From: Deltaproteobacteria bacterium | GTDB taxonomy: Bacteria; Desulfobacterota; Desulfuromonadia; Geobacterales; Pseudopelobacteraceae | DNA length: 34,146 nt | NCBI GenBank assembly: GCA_019162745.1 | Contig: JAFLLC010000144.1 | Coordinates: 1-34,146 of the forward strand | Reading direction: 5' to 3' | Part shown: piece by piece, positions 6,686-15,537 of the stretch | Position numbering within the stretch: position 1 is the stretch's first letter | Layout: the number at the start of each line of letters is the position of its first letter | Translations under genes and position numbers: made by a program | The notes under the pieces: model-generated | Seen by the model: only the letters and a program-made list of their open reading frames with translations | What the model was told of the DNA's origin: nothing | The model's database searches: none

Positions 6686-9067
6686 ATGGATCAAGCGACA
6701 CACAACAAGATTATCTCGTTCATTTGGGGCATTGCCGATGACGTGCTGCGCGACCTCTTCAAACGGGGAAAGTACCCCGATGTAATTCTGCCGATGTGCG
6801 TGCTTCGCCGCCTCGATGCCGTGCTGGAGCCGACAAAACAGGCGGTGCTTGACACCAAGAAGATGCTCGATGATGCCGGCATAACTGAACAACGGGCCGC
6901 AATGTGCGAGGCAGCCGGGCAGGCATTTTACAACACCTCCCGTTTCACCCTGCGGGATCTCCGCTCGTGCAACAGCCAACAGCAGCTCCGCCAGGATTTT
7001 GAAGCATATCTGGACGGCTATTCCCAGACCGTTCAGGATATCCTGGAAAACTTCAAGTTTCGCAACCAGATCCCAACCCTTTCCAAAGCCGATGCCATCG
7101 GCACTCTGATCGAAAAGTTCCTCAATCCCGAAATCAACCTGAGTCCGAATCCGGTGCTGAATAACGACGGCTCGGTCAAGCTGCCAGCCATGGATAACCA
7201 TTCCATGGGCACCGTGTTCGAGGAACTGGTGCGCAAGTTCAATGAGGACAACAACGAGGAAGCCGGAGAGCACTGGACGCCGCGTGACGCCGTCAAACTG
7301 ATGGCCAACCTGATTTTCATCCCCATCGCCGACAAGATTCAATCCGGCTCGTATCAGTTGTATGATGCTGCCGCTGGAACCGGCGGGATGCTGACCCTGG
7401 CGGAAGAGACCCTGCTGGAGCTGACCACTGCCCAGGGCAAGCAGGTCAAGACCTACCTGTTCGGCCAGGAGATAAACCCGGAAACCTACGCCATCTGCAA
7501 GGCAGATATGCTGATGAAGGGCGAAGGAGAGAATGCCGACCACATTGTTGGTGGAGCGGAATGGTCTACTCTGGCCCATGATGCCTTCCCGGCCAAAGAG
7601 TTCGACTTCATGCTCTCCAATCCTCCCTACGGCAAGAGCTGGAAGAAGGATCTTGAGGATATGGGGGGCAAGGATGGCATGCGCGATCCCCGCTTCAAGA
7701 TCAACCATGCCGACGATCCCGAATATTCGCTCGTAACCCGCTCCAGTGACGGGCAGTTGTTGTTCCTGGCCAACATGGTCTCCAAGATGAACCACACCAG
7801 TCCGCTGGGGAGCCGTGTTGCCGAAGTTCACAACGGATCATCACTGTTTACCGGTGATGCCGGACAGGGTGAAAGCAACATCCGCCGCTGGATCATCGAA
7901 AACGACTGGCTGGAGGCGATTGTCGCCCTGCCGCTCAACCTGTTCTACAATACCGGTATCGCCACCTATATCTGGGTGCTCTCCAACCGCAAGCCGGATC
8001 ACCGCACAGGGAAAGTGCAGCTGATCGACGCCAGCAGTTGGTTCAAGCCGTTGCGCAAGAATCTGGGCAAAAAGAACTGCGAACTGTCCGAGGATGACAT
8101 CAAGCTGGTTTGTGATATCTACCTAGCATTTATAGAGACGGAACAGTCCAAGATCTTCCCCAACCGGCATTTCGGCTACTGGAAGATTGTCATGGAACGA
8201 CCGTTGCGCCTGCACAGCCAGTTGACAATTCCGGCCATCGAGTCACTCCGCTTTGCCTCCGGGGATGAAGATCTGCGTTCGCAGTTGTATGACGAGTTCG
8301 GCGATCCTCTGTTTGACGACTTTGACAGCATCGCCAAGGCCGTAGAGAAATACCTGGCCGAGTGGGGCAGCGGCGATGAAGAAGGTGACGACGAGGAAGG
8401 GAGCAGGAAAGGGCTGCCGGAAAAGAAAAAGAAGAAGCTGCTCGACAGCAACGGTTGGAAGCGGGATGCACGATTGGTCGAGAGTGCAACTGCTCTGCGT
8501 GAGACAATAGGTGGTGAGCTGTTCGAGGATCACAACCTGTTCCGGGCTGCGGTGGATGATGCCCTGAAGAAGCTGGGGCGCAAATTGCCTGCGGCAGAGT
8601 TGAAGATGATCCTGAAGGCGGTCAGTTGGCGGGTGGAGACGGCACCACCGGTTGTCGCCAAGATCCATAAGCCGGGCAAAACCACGCCCGATCCGCTACG
8701 GGGTCTCTTCTTGCTCCCTCCTTTAGGCCCCAGAGGGTCCTTTCAAGGGGAGGGCCGGGGTGGGGATGGGGTGAAGCAGTCCGTGGTTGAATACGAGCCG
8801 GATACCGACCTGCGCGACACAGAGCAAGTGCCGCTGCTGGAAGAAGGTGGTATCGAGGCGTTTATCCGTCGCGAAGTCCTGCCGTACACACCCGATGCCT
8901 GGCTGGATGAGTCCAAAACCAAAATCGGTTACGAGATCAGCTTTACCCGGCATTTCTACAAGTCACAGCCGCTACGGACGCTGGAGGAAATTCGCGCTGA
9001 TATTTTGGCGGTGGAGCAAGAGGCGGAAGGGCTGCTGGATGATCTGCTGAAGGATGGAAAGGCATGA
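6686..9067 (+). CDS. hsdM: Type I restriction-modification system DNA methyltransferase subunit
   Basis: The 793-residue product is an N6-adenine methyltransferase subunit. The N-terminal HsdM helical domain (~1-160) is followed by the SAM-binding motif DAAAGTGG (227-234) and the catalytic NPPY (312-315). A charged linker rich in Asp, Glu and Lys lies near 555-590. EYEPDTDLRDTEQ and the following REVLPYTPDAW are the C-terminal part typical of long HsdM proteins. Residues ~673-697 are encoded by a G-rich repeat with no counterpart in the motif order I expect there, apparently an in-frame insertion. It forms a 2M:1S methylase with hsdS, whose start overlaps its stop by 4 bp (ATGA). AGGGGAG precedes the start codon. 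Confidence 0.95.
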   Translation: MDQATHNKIISFIWGIADDVLRDLFKRGKYPDVILPMCVLRRLDAVLEPTKQAVLDTKKMLDDAGITEQRAAMCEAAGQAFYNTSRFTLRDLRSCNSQQQLRQDFEAYLDGYSQTVQDILENFKFRNQIPTLSKADAIGTLIEKFLNPEINLSPNPVLNNDGSVKLPAMDNHSMGTVFEELVRKFNEDNNEEAGEHWTPRDAVKLMANLIFIPIADKIQSGSYQLYDAAAGTGGMLTLAEETLLELTTAQGKQVKTYLFGQEINPETYAICKADMLMKGEGENADHIVGGAEWSTLAHDAFPAKEFDFMLSNPPYGKSWKKDLEDMGGKDGMRDPRFKINHADDPEYSLVTRSSDGQLLFLANMVSKMNHTSPLGSRVAEVHNGSSLFTGDAGQGESNIRRWIIENDWLEAIVALPLNLFYNTGIATYIWVLSNRKPDHRTGKVQLIDASSWFKPLRKNLGKKNCELSEDDIKLVCDIYLAFIETEQSKIFPNRHFGYWKIVMERPLRLHSQLTIPAIESLRFASGDEDLRSQLYDEFGDPLFDDFDSIAKAVEKYLAEWGSGDEEGDDEEGSRKGLPEKKKKKLLDSNGWKRDARLVESATALRETIGGELFEDHNLFRAAVDDALKKLGRKLPAAELKMILKAVSWRVETAPPVVAKIHKPGKTTPDPLRGLFLLPPLGPRGSFQGEGRGGDGVKQSVVEYEPDTDLRDTEQVPLLEEGGIEAFIRREVLPYTPDAWLDESKTKIGYEISFTRHFYKSQPLRTLEEIRADILAVEQEAEGLLDDLLKDGKA
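8711..8772 (+). repeat. G-rich imperfect palindromic repeat inside hsdM
   Basis: A CTCCCTCCTTTAGG arm is followed by CCTTTCAAGGGGAGGG, which is partly complementary to it, then by GGGG runs at 8747-8772. Five G runs separated by 1-2 bases form a textbook potential G-quadruplex on the coding strand. The segment is in frame and adds about 25 Pro/Gly-rich residues to HsdM. A similar CTCCC/AAGGGGAGGG element lies at 18392-18430. Confidence 0.6.
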
Positions 9068-10473
9068 TTGCCGATCTTAAACCATATCCGGAGTATCGGG
9101 AAACAGAACAATTCTGGCTTGGTGCAGTCCCGTCTCATTGGGAAGTGTTGCCGAACCGCGCAATCTTTTCAGAGGTGAAGGACCGGAACCACCCTGATGA
9201 AGAGATGTTGTCGGTGACTATAAATAGGGGGGTTATCCGACAGAAGGCTTTGCTTGAGAATAGCTCCAAGAAGGACAGCTCGAACAAGGACAAATCAGCA
9301 TACAAACTCCTTTGCCCCGGCGATATTGCCTACAACAAGATGCGGGCATGGCAGTGTGCAATCGGCGCTTCTGACTTACGCGGCATTATCAGCCCTGCAT
9401 ATGTTGTTATGCGCTTGCGTAATGATGACCATAACCATCAATATTTTCATCATCTCTACCGTACACCTCAGTTTGGCAAGGAAGCGGAACGTTGGTCTTA
9501 TGGCATTACATCAGATATGTGGAGTCTCCGTCCGGAACACTTCAAAATAATCAATACCCCTCTTCCTCCTCCCGATGAACAAACCTCCATTGTCCGCTTC
9601 CTCAACCACACCAACCAACGGATCGAGCGCACTATCCGCGCCAAACGGAAGGTTATCGCGCTACTGAACGAGCAGAAGCAGGTCTTCATCCACCATGCCG
9701 CTACCCGTGGCCTTGATCCGAATGTCCGCCTGAAACCGTCGGGTATTCCGTGGTTTGGGAGTGTACCGGAACATTGGGAAATCGTTTTTTTGCGTATGCG
9801 TTATTCCGTAGAACTCGGCAAGATGCTGGACGTAAAGAAAATCACCGGACGAAATTTAATACCCTATCTTCGCAATCGAGATGTGCAGTGGGATCGAATT
9901 GTCGTTGATGACCTTCCAGTAATGGATATCTCCAATAAAGAGTATGCTCGATACACTGTTAAGCGTGGAGATCTGTTGGTTTGCGAAGGTGGGCAGGTGG
10001 GCAGAGCGGCATTCTGGAAGGAACAGCTTCCGATTTGTGGCTTTCAGAAAGCGCTTCACAGAATTCGTGCAATTGATTCCAATCGTGATTTTCCTCGATT
10101 TTTGTTTTACATCACAAACTACGTTGCTACTCGCGGCGTTTTTGCAGCGGATGGTAACGAAAACACTATAGCGCACCTGACTTGTGAAAAACTCCGGCGA
10201 TATCGATTTCCATTCCCACCATTTGATGAGCAGTACAACATCTCGAATTTCTTGGATAATGAACTGCTTCAATTTCAAAATGTCATCTCCCGTACCGAAC
10301 GCGAAATCGACCTGCTTCGCGAATACCGCACCCGCCTGATCGCCGACGTGGTGACCGGCAAGCTGGATGTGCGAGAGGCTGCGGCGCGGTTGCCTGATGA
10401 GGTTGATGAAATAGAAGAAGTAATACTTGATGATGACGATGTAACCGGCGAGGAGGTTGCCGATGTTGAATAA
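9064..10473 (+). CDS. hsdS: Type I restriction-modification specificity subunit
   Basis: The 469-residue product has the two-half architecture of HsdS. Each half starts with a target-recognition domain (GAVPSHWEV near residue 19 and GSVPEHWEI near 233) and ends with a conserved coiled-coil helix (PPPDEQTSIVRFLN... and PPFDEQYNISNFLD...). The two recognition domains should read the two parts of a bipartite target; the sequence does not tell which. RTRLIADVVTGKLDVR near the end is a family hallmark, followed by an acidic tail. It is coupled to hsdM by a 4-bp overlap and overlaps the next gene by 11 bp. The more AT-rich stretch in the second recognition domain (~9780-10270) fits the usual exchange of such domains. 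Confidence 0.94.
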   Translation: MIADLKPYPEYRETEQFWLGAVPSHWEVLPNRAIFSEVKDRNHPDEEMLSVTINRGVIRQKALLENSSKKDSSNKDKSAYKLLCPGDIAYNKMRAWQCAIGASDLRGIISPAYVVMRLRNDDHNHQYFHHLYRTPQFGKEAERWSYGITSDMWSLRPEHFKIINTPLPPPDEQTSIVRFLNHTNQRIERTIRAKRKVIALLNEQKQVFIHHAATRGLDPNVRLKPSGIPWFGSVPEHWEIVFLRMRYSVELGKMLDVKKITGRNLIPYLRNRDVQWDRIVVDDLPVMDISNKEYARYTVKRGDLLVCEGGQVGRAAFWKEQLPICGFQKALHRIRAIDSNRDFPRFLFYITNYVATRGVFAADGNENTIAHLTCEKLRRYRFPFPPFDEQYNISNFLDNELLQFQNVISRTEREIDLLREYRTRLIADVVTGKLDVREAAARLPDEVDEIEEVILDDDDVTGEEVADVE

Positions 10474-12142
10474 ATCAGATCTGATTGCCTTGGTTGACCG
10501 CCTGCGGCGCGAACCATATGAAACAGAATGGCTGGAGTTTAAGGAAAACTGGTACGAACCTCAAGTGATCGGTGAGTATTTTTCTGCGCTTTCCAATGGT
10601 GCCTGCCTTGCCGGAAAGAATCGCGCCTATCTTGTCTTTGGCATTGATGACGCAACCCACGAGGTGGTTGGCACCAGCTTCGACCCATACACCGTTAAAG
10701 CGAAGGGAAACCAGGATCTGCTTATCTGGTTGAGTCTTGGTCTGCAACCTAATGTCGGCTTTGAAACCCATATATTCGATCACCCAGGCGGGCGTGTCGT
10801 TCTCTTTGAGATCGGTGGCGCATGGGATCGGCCTGTTTGTTTCTATGGCACGGCATATATCCGGGTGGGATCCAGCAGAACGACACTGGCCAAGCATCCC
10901 GATAAAGAACGTTCCCTCTGGAACCGCCGGACAGACTGGACGGCTGAACTCTGCGAACGTGCCACCCTGGACGACCTCGACCACGATGCTATCAGCAAGG
11001 CTCGTGAGCAGTTCAAGATCAAACATCCAAAAATGGTTGACGAAGTTGCAACCTGGGATGATCTGACTTTTCTCAACAAGGCCAAACTGACAATACACGG
11101 AGCAATTACCAATTCAGCGATTATCTTGCTCGGAAAGCCTGAGGCGGCAAGCCTGCTGTCTCCCGCAGTGGTCAAGATTTCCTGGATTCTGAAAGACGGG
11201 CAGAACCGGGAATTGGATTATGAACATTTTGGCCCGCCATTTATCCTCCAGGTTGATCGAGTTCTTCAGAGAATTCGCAACCTGACTCTGCGGACTCTCC
11301 CCAGCGGCACTCTTTTTCCGCAAGAAATATCGCAATACGACCCGTGGGTTGTCCGAGAAGGTTTGCACAATTGTATTGCCCATCAGGACTATGGCCTACG
11401 AGGACGGATCAATGTCGTCGAGACACCAAACTCGATTCTTCTGTCGAACGTGGGCAGCTTCATACCCGGTGACGTGGAAAAGGTAATCAGACAGGATGCC
11501 CCGTTGGAGGTATACCGCAACCCGTTTCTGGCGGAAGCCATGGTTAACCTCAACATGATTGATACTCAGGGCGGCGGTATCAAGCGCATGTTTCAGGCAC
11601 AGATCAAACGTTTTTTCCCGCTCCCGGACTATGACCTCTCACAGCCGGACAGAGTAGCGGTGACCGTGCGTGGCGAGATTCTCGATGAAAAATACAGTAG
11701 ACTGCTTATGGATCGGGCTGATTTGGATCTTTGGCTGGTAATCTTGCTTGACAAGATGCAGAAGAAAGTTTCTATTTCCCGTGACGACCATAAGCGGCTC
11801 AAGGATGCCAAAGTAGTTGAGGGACGTTATCCCACCCTGCTCATATCCGGTCAAGTTGCAAAGATGACGGGACAGGAAGCCCGGCATATCCTTGAACGTG
11901 GTTTCAACAAGAAATATTACCTTGATTTGATTGTTGCCTTGGTCGATGAGCACGGGCCGGTATCCCGTGAGAAAATTGACGAGTTATTGACAACAAAACT
12001 TCCAGAGGTGCTGACTGAAAAACAGAAAAAATCAAAAGTACATAATCTGCTAACGGAACTTTCAACTAGCGGATTGATAAGGAATTCCGGTAGTCGTGGT
12101 CATCCACAGTGGATAATGGGAAATAAGCCAGTAAGCAGTTAG
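10463..12142 (+). CDS. AlbA_2 domain / GHKL ATPase-like protein embedded in the hsd operon
   Basis: I start this 559-residue product at the ATG at 10463, because AGGAGG lies 6 bases upstream, inside hsdS; the TTG at 10457 directly abuts that site. Residues ~15-135 are an AlbA_2 (Schlafen-like, divergent AAA-4) domain: ETEWLEFKENW, AYLVFGIDD and VVGTSFDP. Residues ~300-395 match the HATPase_c_4 region of RecG-like regulators: VREGLHNCIAHQDYG, IRNP-like YRNPFLAEAM and TQGGGIKRMF. The C-terminus (~480-545) looks like a winged helix (GPVSREKIDELL). Such proteins often ride along in type I loci, but their role is unsettled; regulation of the locus or an added defence function are both possible. 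Confidence 0.88.
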   Translation: MLNKSDLIALVDRLRREPYETEWLEFKENWYEPQVIGEYFSALSNGACLAGKNRAYLVFGIDDATHEVVGTSFDPYTVKAKGNQDLLIWLSLGLQPNVGFETHIFDHPGGRVVLFEIGGAWDRPVCFYGTAYIRVGSSRTTLAKHPDKERSLWNRRTDWTAELCERATLDDLDHDAISKAREQFKIKHPKMVDEVATWDDLTFLNKAKLTIHGAITNSAIILLGKPEAASLLSPAVVKISWILKDGQNRELDYEHFGPPFILQVDRVLQRIRNLTLRTLPSGTLFPQEISQYDPWVVREGLHNCIAHQDYGLRGRINVVETPNSILLSNVGSFIPGDVEKVIRQDAPLEVYRNPFLAEAMVNLNMIDTQGGGIKRMFQAQIKRFFPLPDYDLSQPDRVAVTVRGEILDEKYSRLLMDRADLDLWLVILLDKMQKKVSISRDDHKRLKDAKVVEGRYPTLLISGQVAKMTGQEARHILERGFNKKYYLDLIVALVDEHGPVSREKIDELLTTKLPEVLTEKQKKSKVHNLLTELSTSGLIRNSGSRGHPQWIMGNKPVSS

Positions 12143-12181
12143 CAATACTTAGCAAAGGATTAGCAAAGGATTAGCAAAGGA
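12139..12181 (+). repeat. Tandem 11-bp repeats TTAGCAAAGGA
   Basis: Three perfect head-to-tail copies of TTAGCAAAGGA occupy 12149-12159, 12160-12170 and 12171-12181. A degenerate copy (TTAGCAATAC) at 12139-12148 contains the stop codon of the preceding gene. A related TTAACAAAGGA occurs near 12259. The period is one helical turn. Confidence 0.8.
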
Positions 12182-12491
12182 ATTAAACGCATTAAGCTGA
12201 ACAATGTTCGTTATTACAGCATGTTACGCTTTGCTAGATTTACTAACGCTGGCTAAACTTAACAAAGGATGAAATCAATGAGGCTGACAACAATGGAACC
12301 GTCGTTTATTGCGAGTCACCCGCCTCATCAGGTTGTTTACTTGATGCCCTCTTGATAAACCAGCTTTTTTTATTGGCATTCAATCTGTGGAAACGAAAAT
12401 AGTTGTTTAATATCATAGCATTATAAACTAATACGTTTACTTGACGAATACTTGATTGGAATATATTTAATCATGAGACGAAAGTGACCAT
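12143..12491. other. 349-bp gap between the AlbA_2 gene and hsdR
   Basis: Besides the 11-bp tandem repeats, this AT-rich gap holds a promoter-like sequence before hsdR and one 28-codon open frame (12269-12355) with AAAGG close to its ATG. That peptide has no recognisable domain and I do not call it a gene. The gap breaks an otherwise tightly overlapping operon and its composition differs from both neighbours, so something may have been inserted or lost here. Confidence 0.5.
12441..12469 (+). promoter_or_regulatory. Candidate promoter for hsdR
   Basis: TTGACG at 12441-12446 is followed 17 bp later by TATTTA (12464-12469), with TATATT overlapping it. This would give a short leader before the hsdR ATG at 12492 and allow hsdR to be expressed separately from hsdM and hsdS. 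Confidence 0.45.
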
Positions 12492-15491
12492 ATGACCACA
12501 GACACCACCGAACGCGGGCTCGAAGACGTTATCTGCATCGCCATGACCGGCAAGGCATCCATCGTACCGCTTCCGATCGAAGGTTTTCAATCACCGTCGG
12601 AACCCTACGGTGGCACCGGCTGGCTACTGGGTGATGCCCGCGACTATGATCGGGAATATTGCGTTGATCTGGTGTACTTGCGGGACTTTTTGAAAGCTAC
12701 CCAACCAGCTATTGCCAAAGCCCTTGAACTGGACAGCGACACACCGGCACGCCGCCGCTTCCTGGCCCGGCTGGAGAAAGAGTGCGGCAATCGTGGTGTG
12801 ATCGACCTGCTGCGAAAGGGCTTGAAGCACGAGAAATATACCATCGATCTTTTCTACGGCACTCCGTCTCCCGGTAACAGCAAAGCAGCACTCCAGTACG
12901 CCGCCAATCGCTTCAGTGTCACCCGCCAATTTCGCTACAGCCGCGACGAAACCCGCAGGGCATTGGATCTGGGACTTTTCATCAACGGTCTCCCCATTGC
13001 CACCTTCGAACTGAAAAACAGCCTGACCAAGCAGACGGTGGAGGACGCCGTCGAGCAGTACCGCCGCGACCGCGACCCGAAGGAGCGGTTGTTCAGCTTT
13101 GGCCGCTGTATCGTTCATTTTGCCGTGGATGATTGCGAAGTGCGGATGTGCTCCGACCTGAAGGGCAAGGCTTCCTGGTTTCTGCCGTTCAACCGGGGAT
13201 GGAATGACGGGGCCGGCAACCCACCCAATCCAGACGGACTGAAGACCGACTACCTCTGGAAGCGTATCCTGACACCACAGGGAATCACCGACATCATTGA
13301 AAACTATGCCCAGATCGTTGAAGAGGTCAATCCTAAAACCCGTAAGAAGAGCCGCAAACAGGTATTTCCCCGCTACCACCAGCTTGATGTCGTGCGGAGA
13401 CTGCTGGAGAACGTACTTCATAACGGTGCCGGCACGCGCTATCTGATCCAGCATTCAGCGGGCAGTGGCAAGTCCAACTCCATTGCCTGGCTGGCTCACC
13501 AGCTTATCGGGCTGCGCACGAATGATAAAAACATCTTCGACTCGGTCATCGTCATAACCGACCGGCGCATCCTGGACGACCAGATAAAGAACACCATCAA
13601 AGGTTTTATGCAGGTGGGGTCAACGGTAGGACACGCCAACAAGTCCGGCGACCTGCGGAAGTTCATTGAGAGCGGCAAGAAGATCATCATCAGCACGGTG
13701 CAGAAGTTTCCGTATATCCTGGATGAGATCGGCGACGAGCATCGTGGACGAAGCTTTGCCATTATCATCGACGAAGCCCACTCCAGCCAGGGGGGCAAGA
13801 CATCCGGGGCGCTGAACGCCTCGCTGAATGACCCGGAAGACGAGATCAACGACGCCCTGGAGAAGCGGATGGCGGCGCGGAAGATGCTGACCAATGCCAG
13901 CTATTTTGCCTTTACCGCCACGCCAAAAAACAAGACTCTGGAGATGTTCGGCGATCCGTATCCCGGTGAAGAGGGGAAGACCAAACATCGTCCGTTTGAC
14001 AGCTACACCATGAAACAGGCGATTCAGGAAGGGTTTATCCTGGACGTGCTCAAGAGCTACACCCCGCTTAACAGCTATTACAAGCTGGTAAAGAAAGTTG
14101 AGGATGACCCGGAGTTCGATAAGAACAAAGCCCAGAAGAAGCTGCGCCGCTATGTGGAGAGCCACGATCACGCCATTCGGCTGAAGGCCGAAATCATGGT
14201 GGATCACTTCCGCGAACAGGTTCTAGCCAAGAACAAGATCGGCGGGCAGGCCCGCGCCATGGTGGTCTGCAGTGGTGTCGAACGGGCCATTCAATACTAT
14301 TTTGCGTTCAAGGAATACCTGCTGGAGTGCAAGAGTCCACATAAAGCAATCATCGCCTTTTCCGGAGAGCACGAGTACAAGGGGGGCAAGGTGACAGAAG
14401 CGTCGCTGAACGGCTTCCCGAGTAACGACATTGCGGACAAAATCCAGGAAGATCCGTACCGTTTCCTGATCTGCGCCGATAAATTCCAGACCGGCTATGA
14501 TGAACCGCTGCTGCATTCAATGTATGTGGACAAGACGCTCTCCGGAATAAAAGCGGTGCAGACCCTGTCACGTCTTAACCGTTCCCACCCGCAGAAGCAT
14601 GATGTCTTCGTGCTGGATTTCACCAATGATACCGACACCATCAAGGAGTCCTTCGCCGATTATTACCGCACCACGGTACTGAGCGAAGAGACCGACCCGA
14701 ACAAGCTGCATGACCTGAAGGCCGCATTGGATGGTCGCCAGGTATACACAGCCGATGACATAGAACAGTTCGTCCGGCTTTATCTTGATGGCGCAAAACG
14801 GGAACAGCTTGACCCGATCCTGGATGCCTGTGTCGCGGTGTATCTGGAACAGCTCGATGAAGACGGTCAGGTGGACTTCAAGGGAAAGGGAAAGGCGTTT
14901 ACGCGCACCTACGATTTTCTGGCTTCGCTACTCCCCTACAACAACGCGGAGTGGGAAAAGCTCTCCATCTTTCTGACATTTCTGGTGCCGAAGCTGCCGG
15001 CGCCGAAGGAGGAGGATCTGTCAAAGGGTATTATTGAAACGATCGATATGGACAGCTACCGTTCGGAGAAACAGGCGACCATGAAGATCCTGCTGGCGGA
15101 CGACGATGCCGAGATAGAGCCGATTCCTGTCGGAGGTGGCGGCAGAAAACCGGAGCCGGACCTGGATCGCCTCAGCAACATAATCAAATCATTCAACGAG
15201 CAGTTCAATACCCTGTTTACCGACGTGGACCGTGTTTCAAAACGCATTCAGGAAGATATTGCCCCGAAGGTGGCCGCCGACCAGGCATACCAGAACGCGA
15301 AACAGAACACCCCCAATACTGCCCGTCTGGAGCATGATAAGGCGTTGACCCGGGTAATGTTGACACTGCTAAAGGATGATACCGAAGCGTACAAACAGTT
15401 TGTTCAGAATGAGGCGTTCAGGCGTGAAGTTTCGGATATGGTGTTCAAGATGACGTATGACAAGTACGCCCCGGCGGTCGCACGGATATAA
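12492..15491 (+). CDS. hsdR: Type I restriction-modification system endonuclease/translocase subunit
   Basis: The 999-residue product is a full-length HsdR. The N-terminal nuclease domain shows the PD-(D/E)xK signature end FELK at residues 172-175. Two RecA-like motor domains follow: Walker A SAGSGKS at 322-328, VITDRRILDDQI, the DEAH box at 427-430, FTATP near 475, and FQTGYDEPLLHSMYVDK plus TLSRLNR as helicase motifs V/VI. The C-terminal helical domain should dock on the methylase. With HsdM and HsdS it would form the R2M2S complex that translocates and cuts unmodified DNA. The ribosome binding site is weak, and a separate promoter may sit in the preceding gap. The stop codon lies inside the terminator palindrome. 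Confidence 0.95.
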   Translation: MTTDTTERGLEDVICIAMTGKASIVPLPIEGFQSPSEPYGGTGWLLGDARDYDREYCVDLVYLRDFLKATQPAIAKALELDSDTPARRRFLARLEKECGNRGVIDLLRKGLKHEKYTIDLFYGTPSPGNSKAALQYAANRFSVTRQFRYSRDETRRALDLGLFINGLPIATFELKNSLTKQTVEDAVEQYRRDRDPKERLFSFGRCIVHFAVDDCEVRMCSDLKGKASWFLPFNRGWNDGAGNPPNPDGLKTDYLWKRILTPQGITDIIENYAQIVEEVNPKTRKKSRKQVFPRYHQLDVVRRLLENVLHNGAGTRYLIQHSAGSGKSNSIAWLAHQLIGLRTNDKNIFDSVIVITDRRILDDQIKNTIKGFMQVGSTVGHANKSGDLRKFIESGKKIIISTVQKFPYILDEIGDEHRGRSFAIIIDEAHSSQGGKTSGALNASLNDPEDEINDALEKRMAARKMLTNASYFAFTATPKNKTLEMFGDPYPGEEGKTKHRPFDSYTMKQAIQEGFILDVLKSYTPLNSYYKLVKKVEDDPEFDKNKAQKKLRRYVESHDHAIRLKAEIMVDHFREQVLAKNKIGGQARAMVVCSGVERAIQYYFAFKEYLLECKSPHKAIIAFSGEHEYKGGKVTEASLNGFPSNDIADKIQEDPYRFLICADKFQTGYDEPLLHSMYVDKTLSGIKAVQTLSRLNRSHPQKHDVFVLDFTNDTDTIKESFADYYRTTVLSEETDPNKLHDLKAALDGRQVYTADDIEQFVRLYLDGAKREQLDPILDACVAVYLEQLDEDGQVDFKGKGKAFTRTYDFLASLLPYNNAEWEKLSIFLTFLVPKLPAPKEEDLSKGIIETIDMDSYRSEKQATMKILLADDDAEIEPIPVGGGGRKPEPDLDRLSNIIKSFNEQFNTLFTDVDRVSKRIQEDIAPKVAADQAYQNAKQNTPNTARLEHDKALTRVMLTLLKDDTEAYKQFVQNEAFRREVSDMVFKMTYDKYAPAVARI

Positions 15492-15535
15492 CGATACAAC
15501 CCCGCTGCTTGCGGCGGGGATGTATCGTTATTTAC
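15489..15535. terminator. Bidirectional terminator between hsdR and uup
   Basis: TAACGATACA (15489-15498) pairs perfectly with TGTATCGTTA (15521-15530), and inside it CCCCGC (15500-15505) pairs with GCGGGG (15514-15519). The palindrome starts with the hsdR stop codon and ends 8 bp before the stop of the convergent ABC-F gene, so it can terminate both transcripts. Confidence 0.8.
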
Positions 15536-15537
15536 GA

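Noticed and set aside
6668-7831. 387-codon open frame on the minus strand opposite hsdM
   Set aside because: It is the antisense of a clearly conserved methyltransferase region, has no recognisable domain, and only reflects third-position GC bias.
8700-8775. Frameshift or assembly error in hsdM
   Set aside because: The frame stays open on both sides of the G-rich repeat and the conserved C-terminal motifs resume in the same frame, so an in-frame insertion explains it better.
12139-12181. CRISPR array
   Set aside because: The repeats are 11 bp and directly abutting, without spacers, and no cas gene is present.
12269-12355. 28-codon open frame in the hsd gap
   Set aside because: AAAGG lies close to its ATG, but the peptide is short, lacks any recognisable feature and cannot be supported without conservation data.
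12624-13454. 276-codon minus-strand frame opposite hsdR
   Set aside because: Shadow of hsdR; no ribosome binding site and no protein-family motif.
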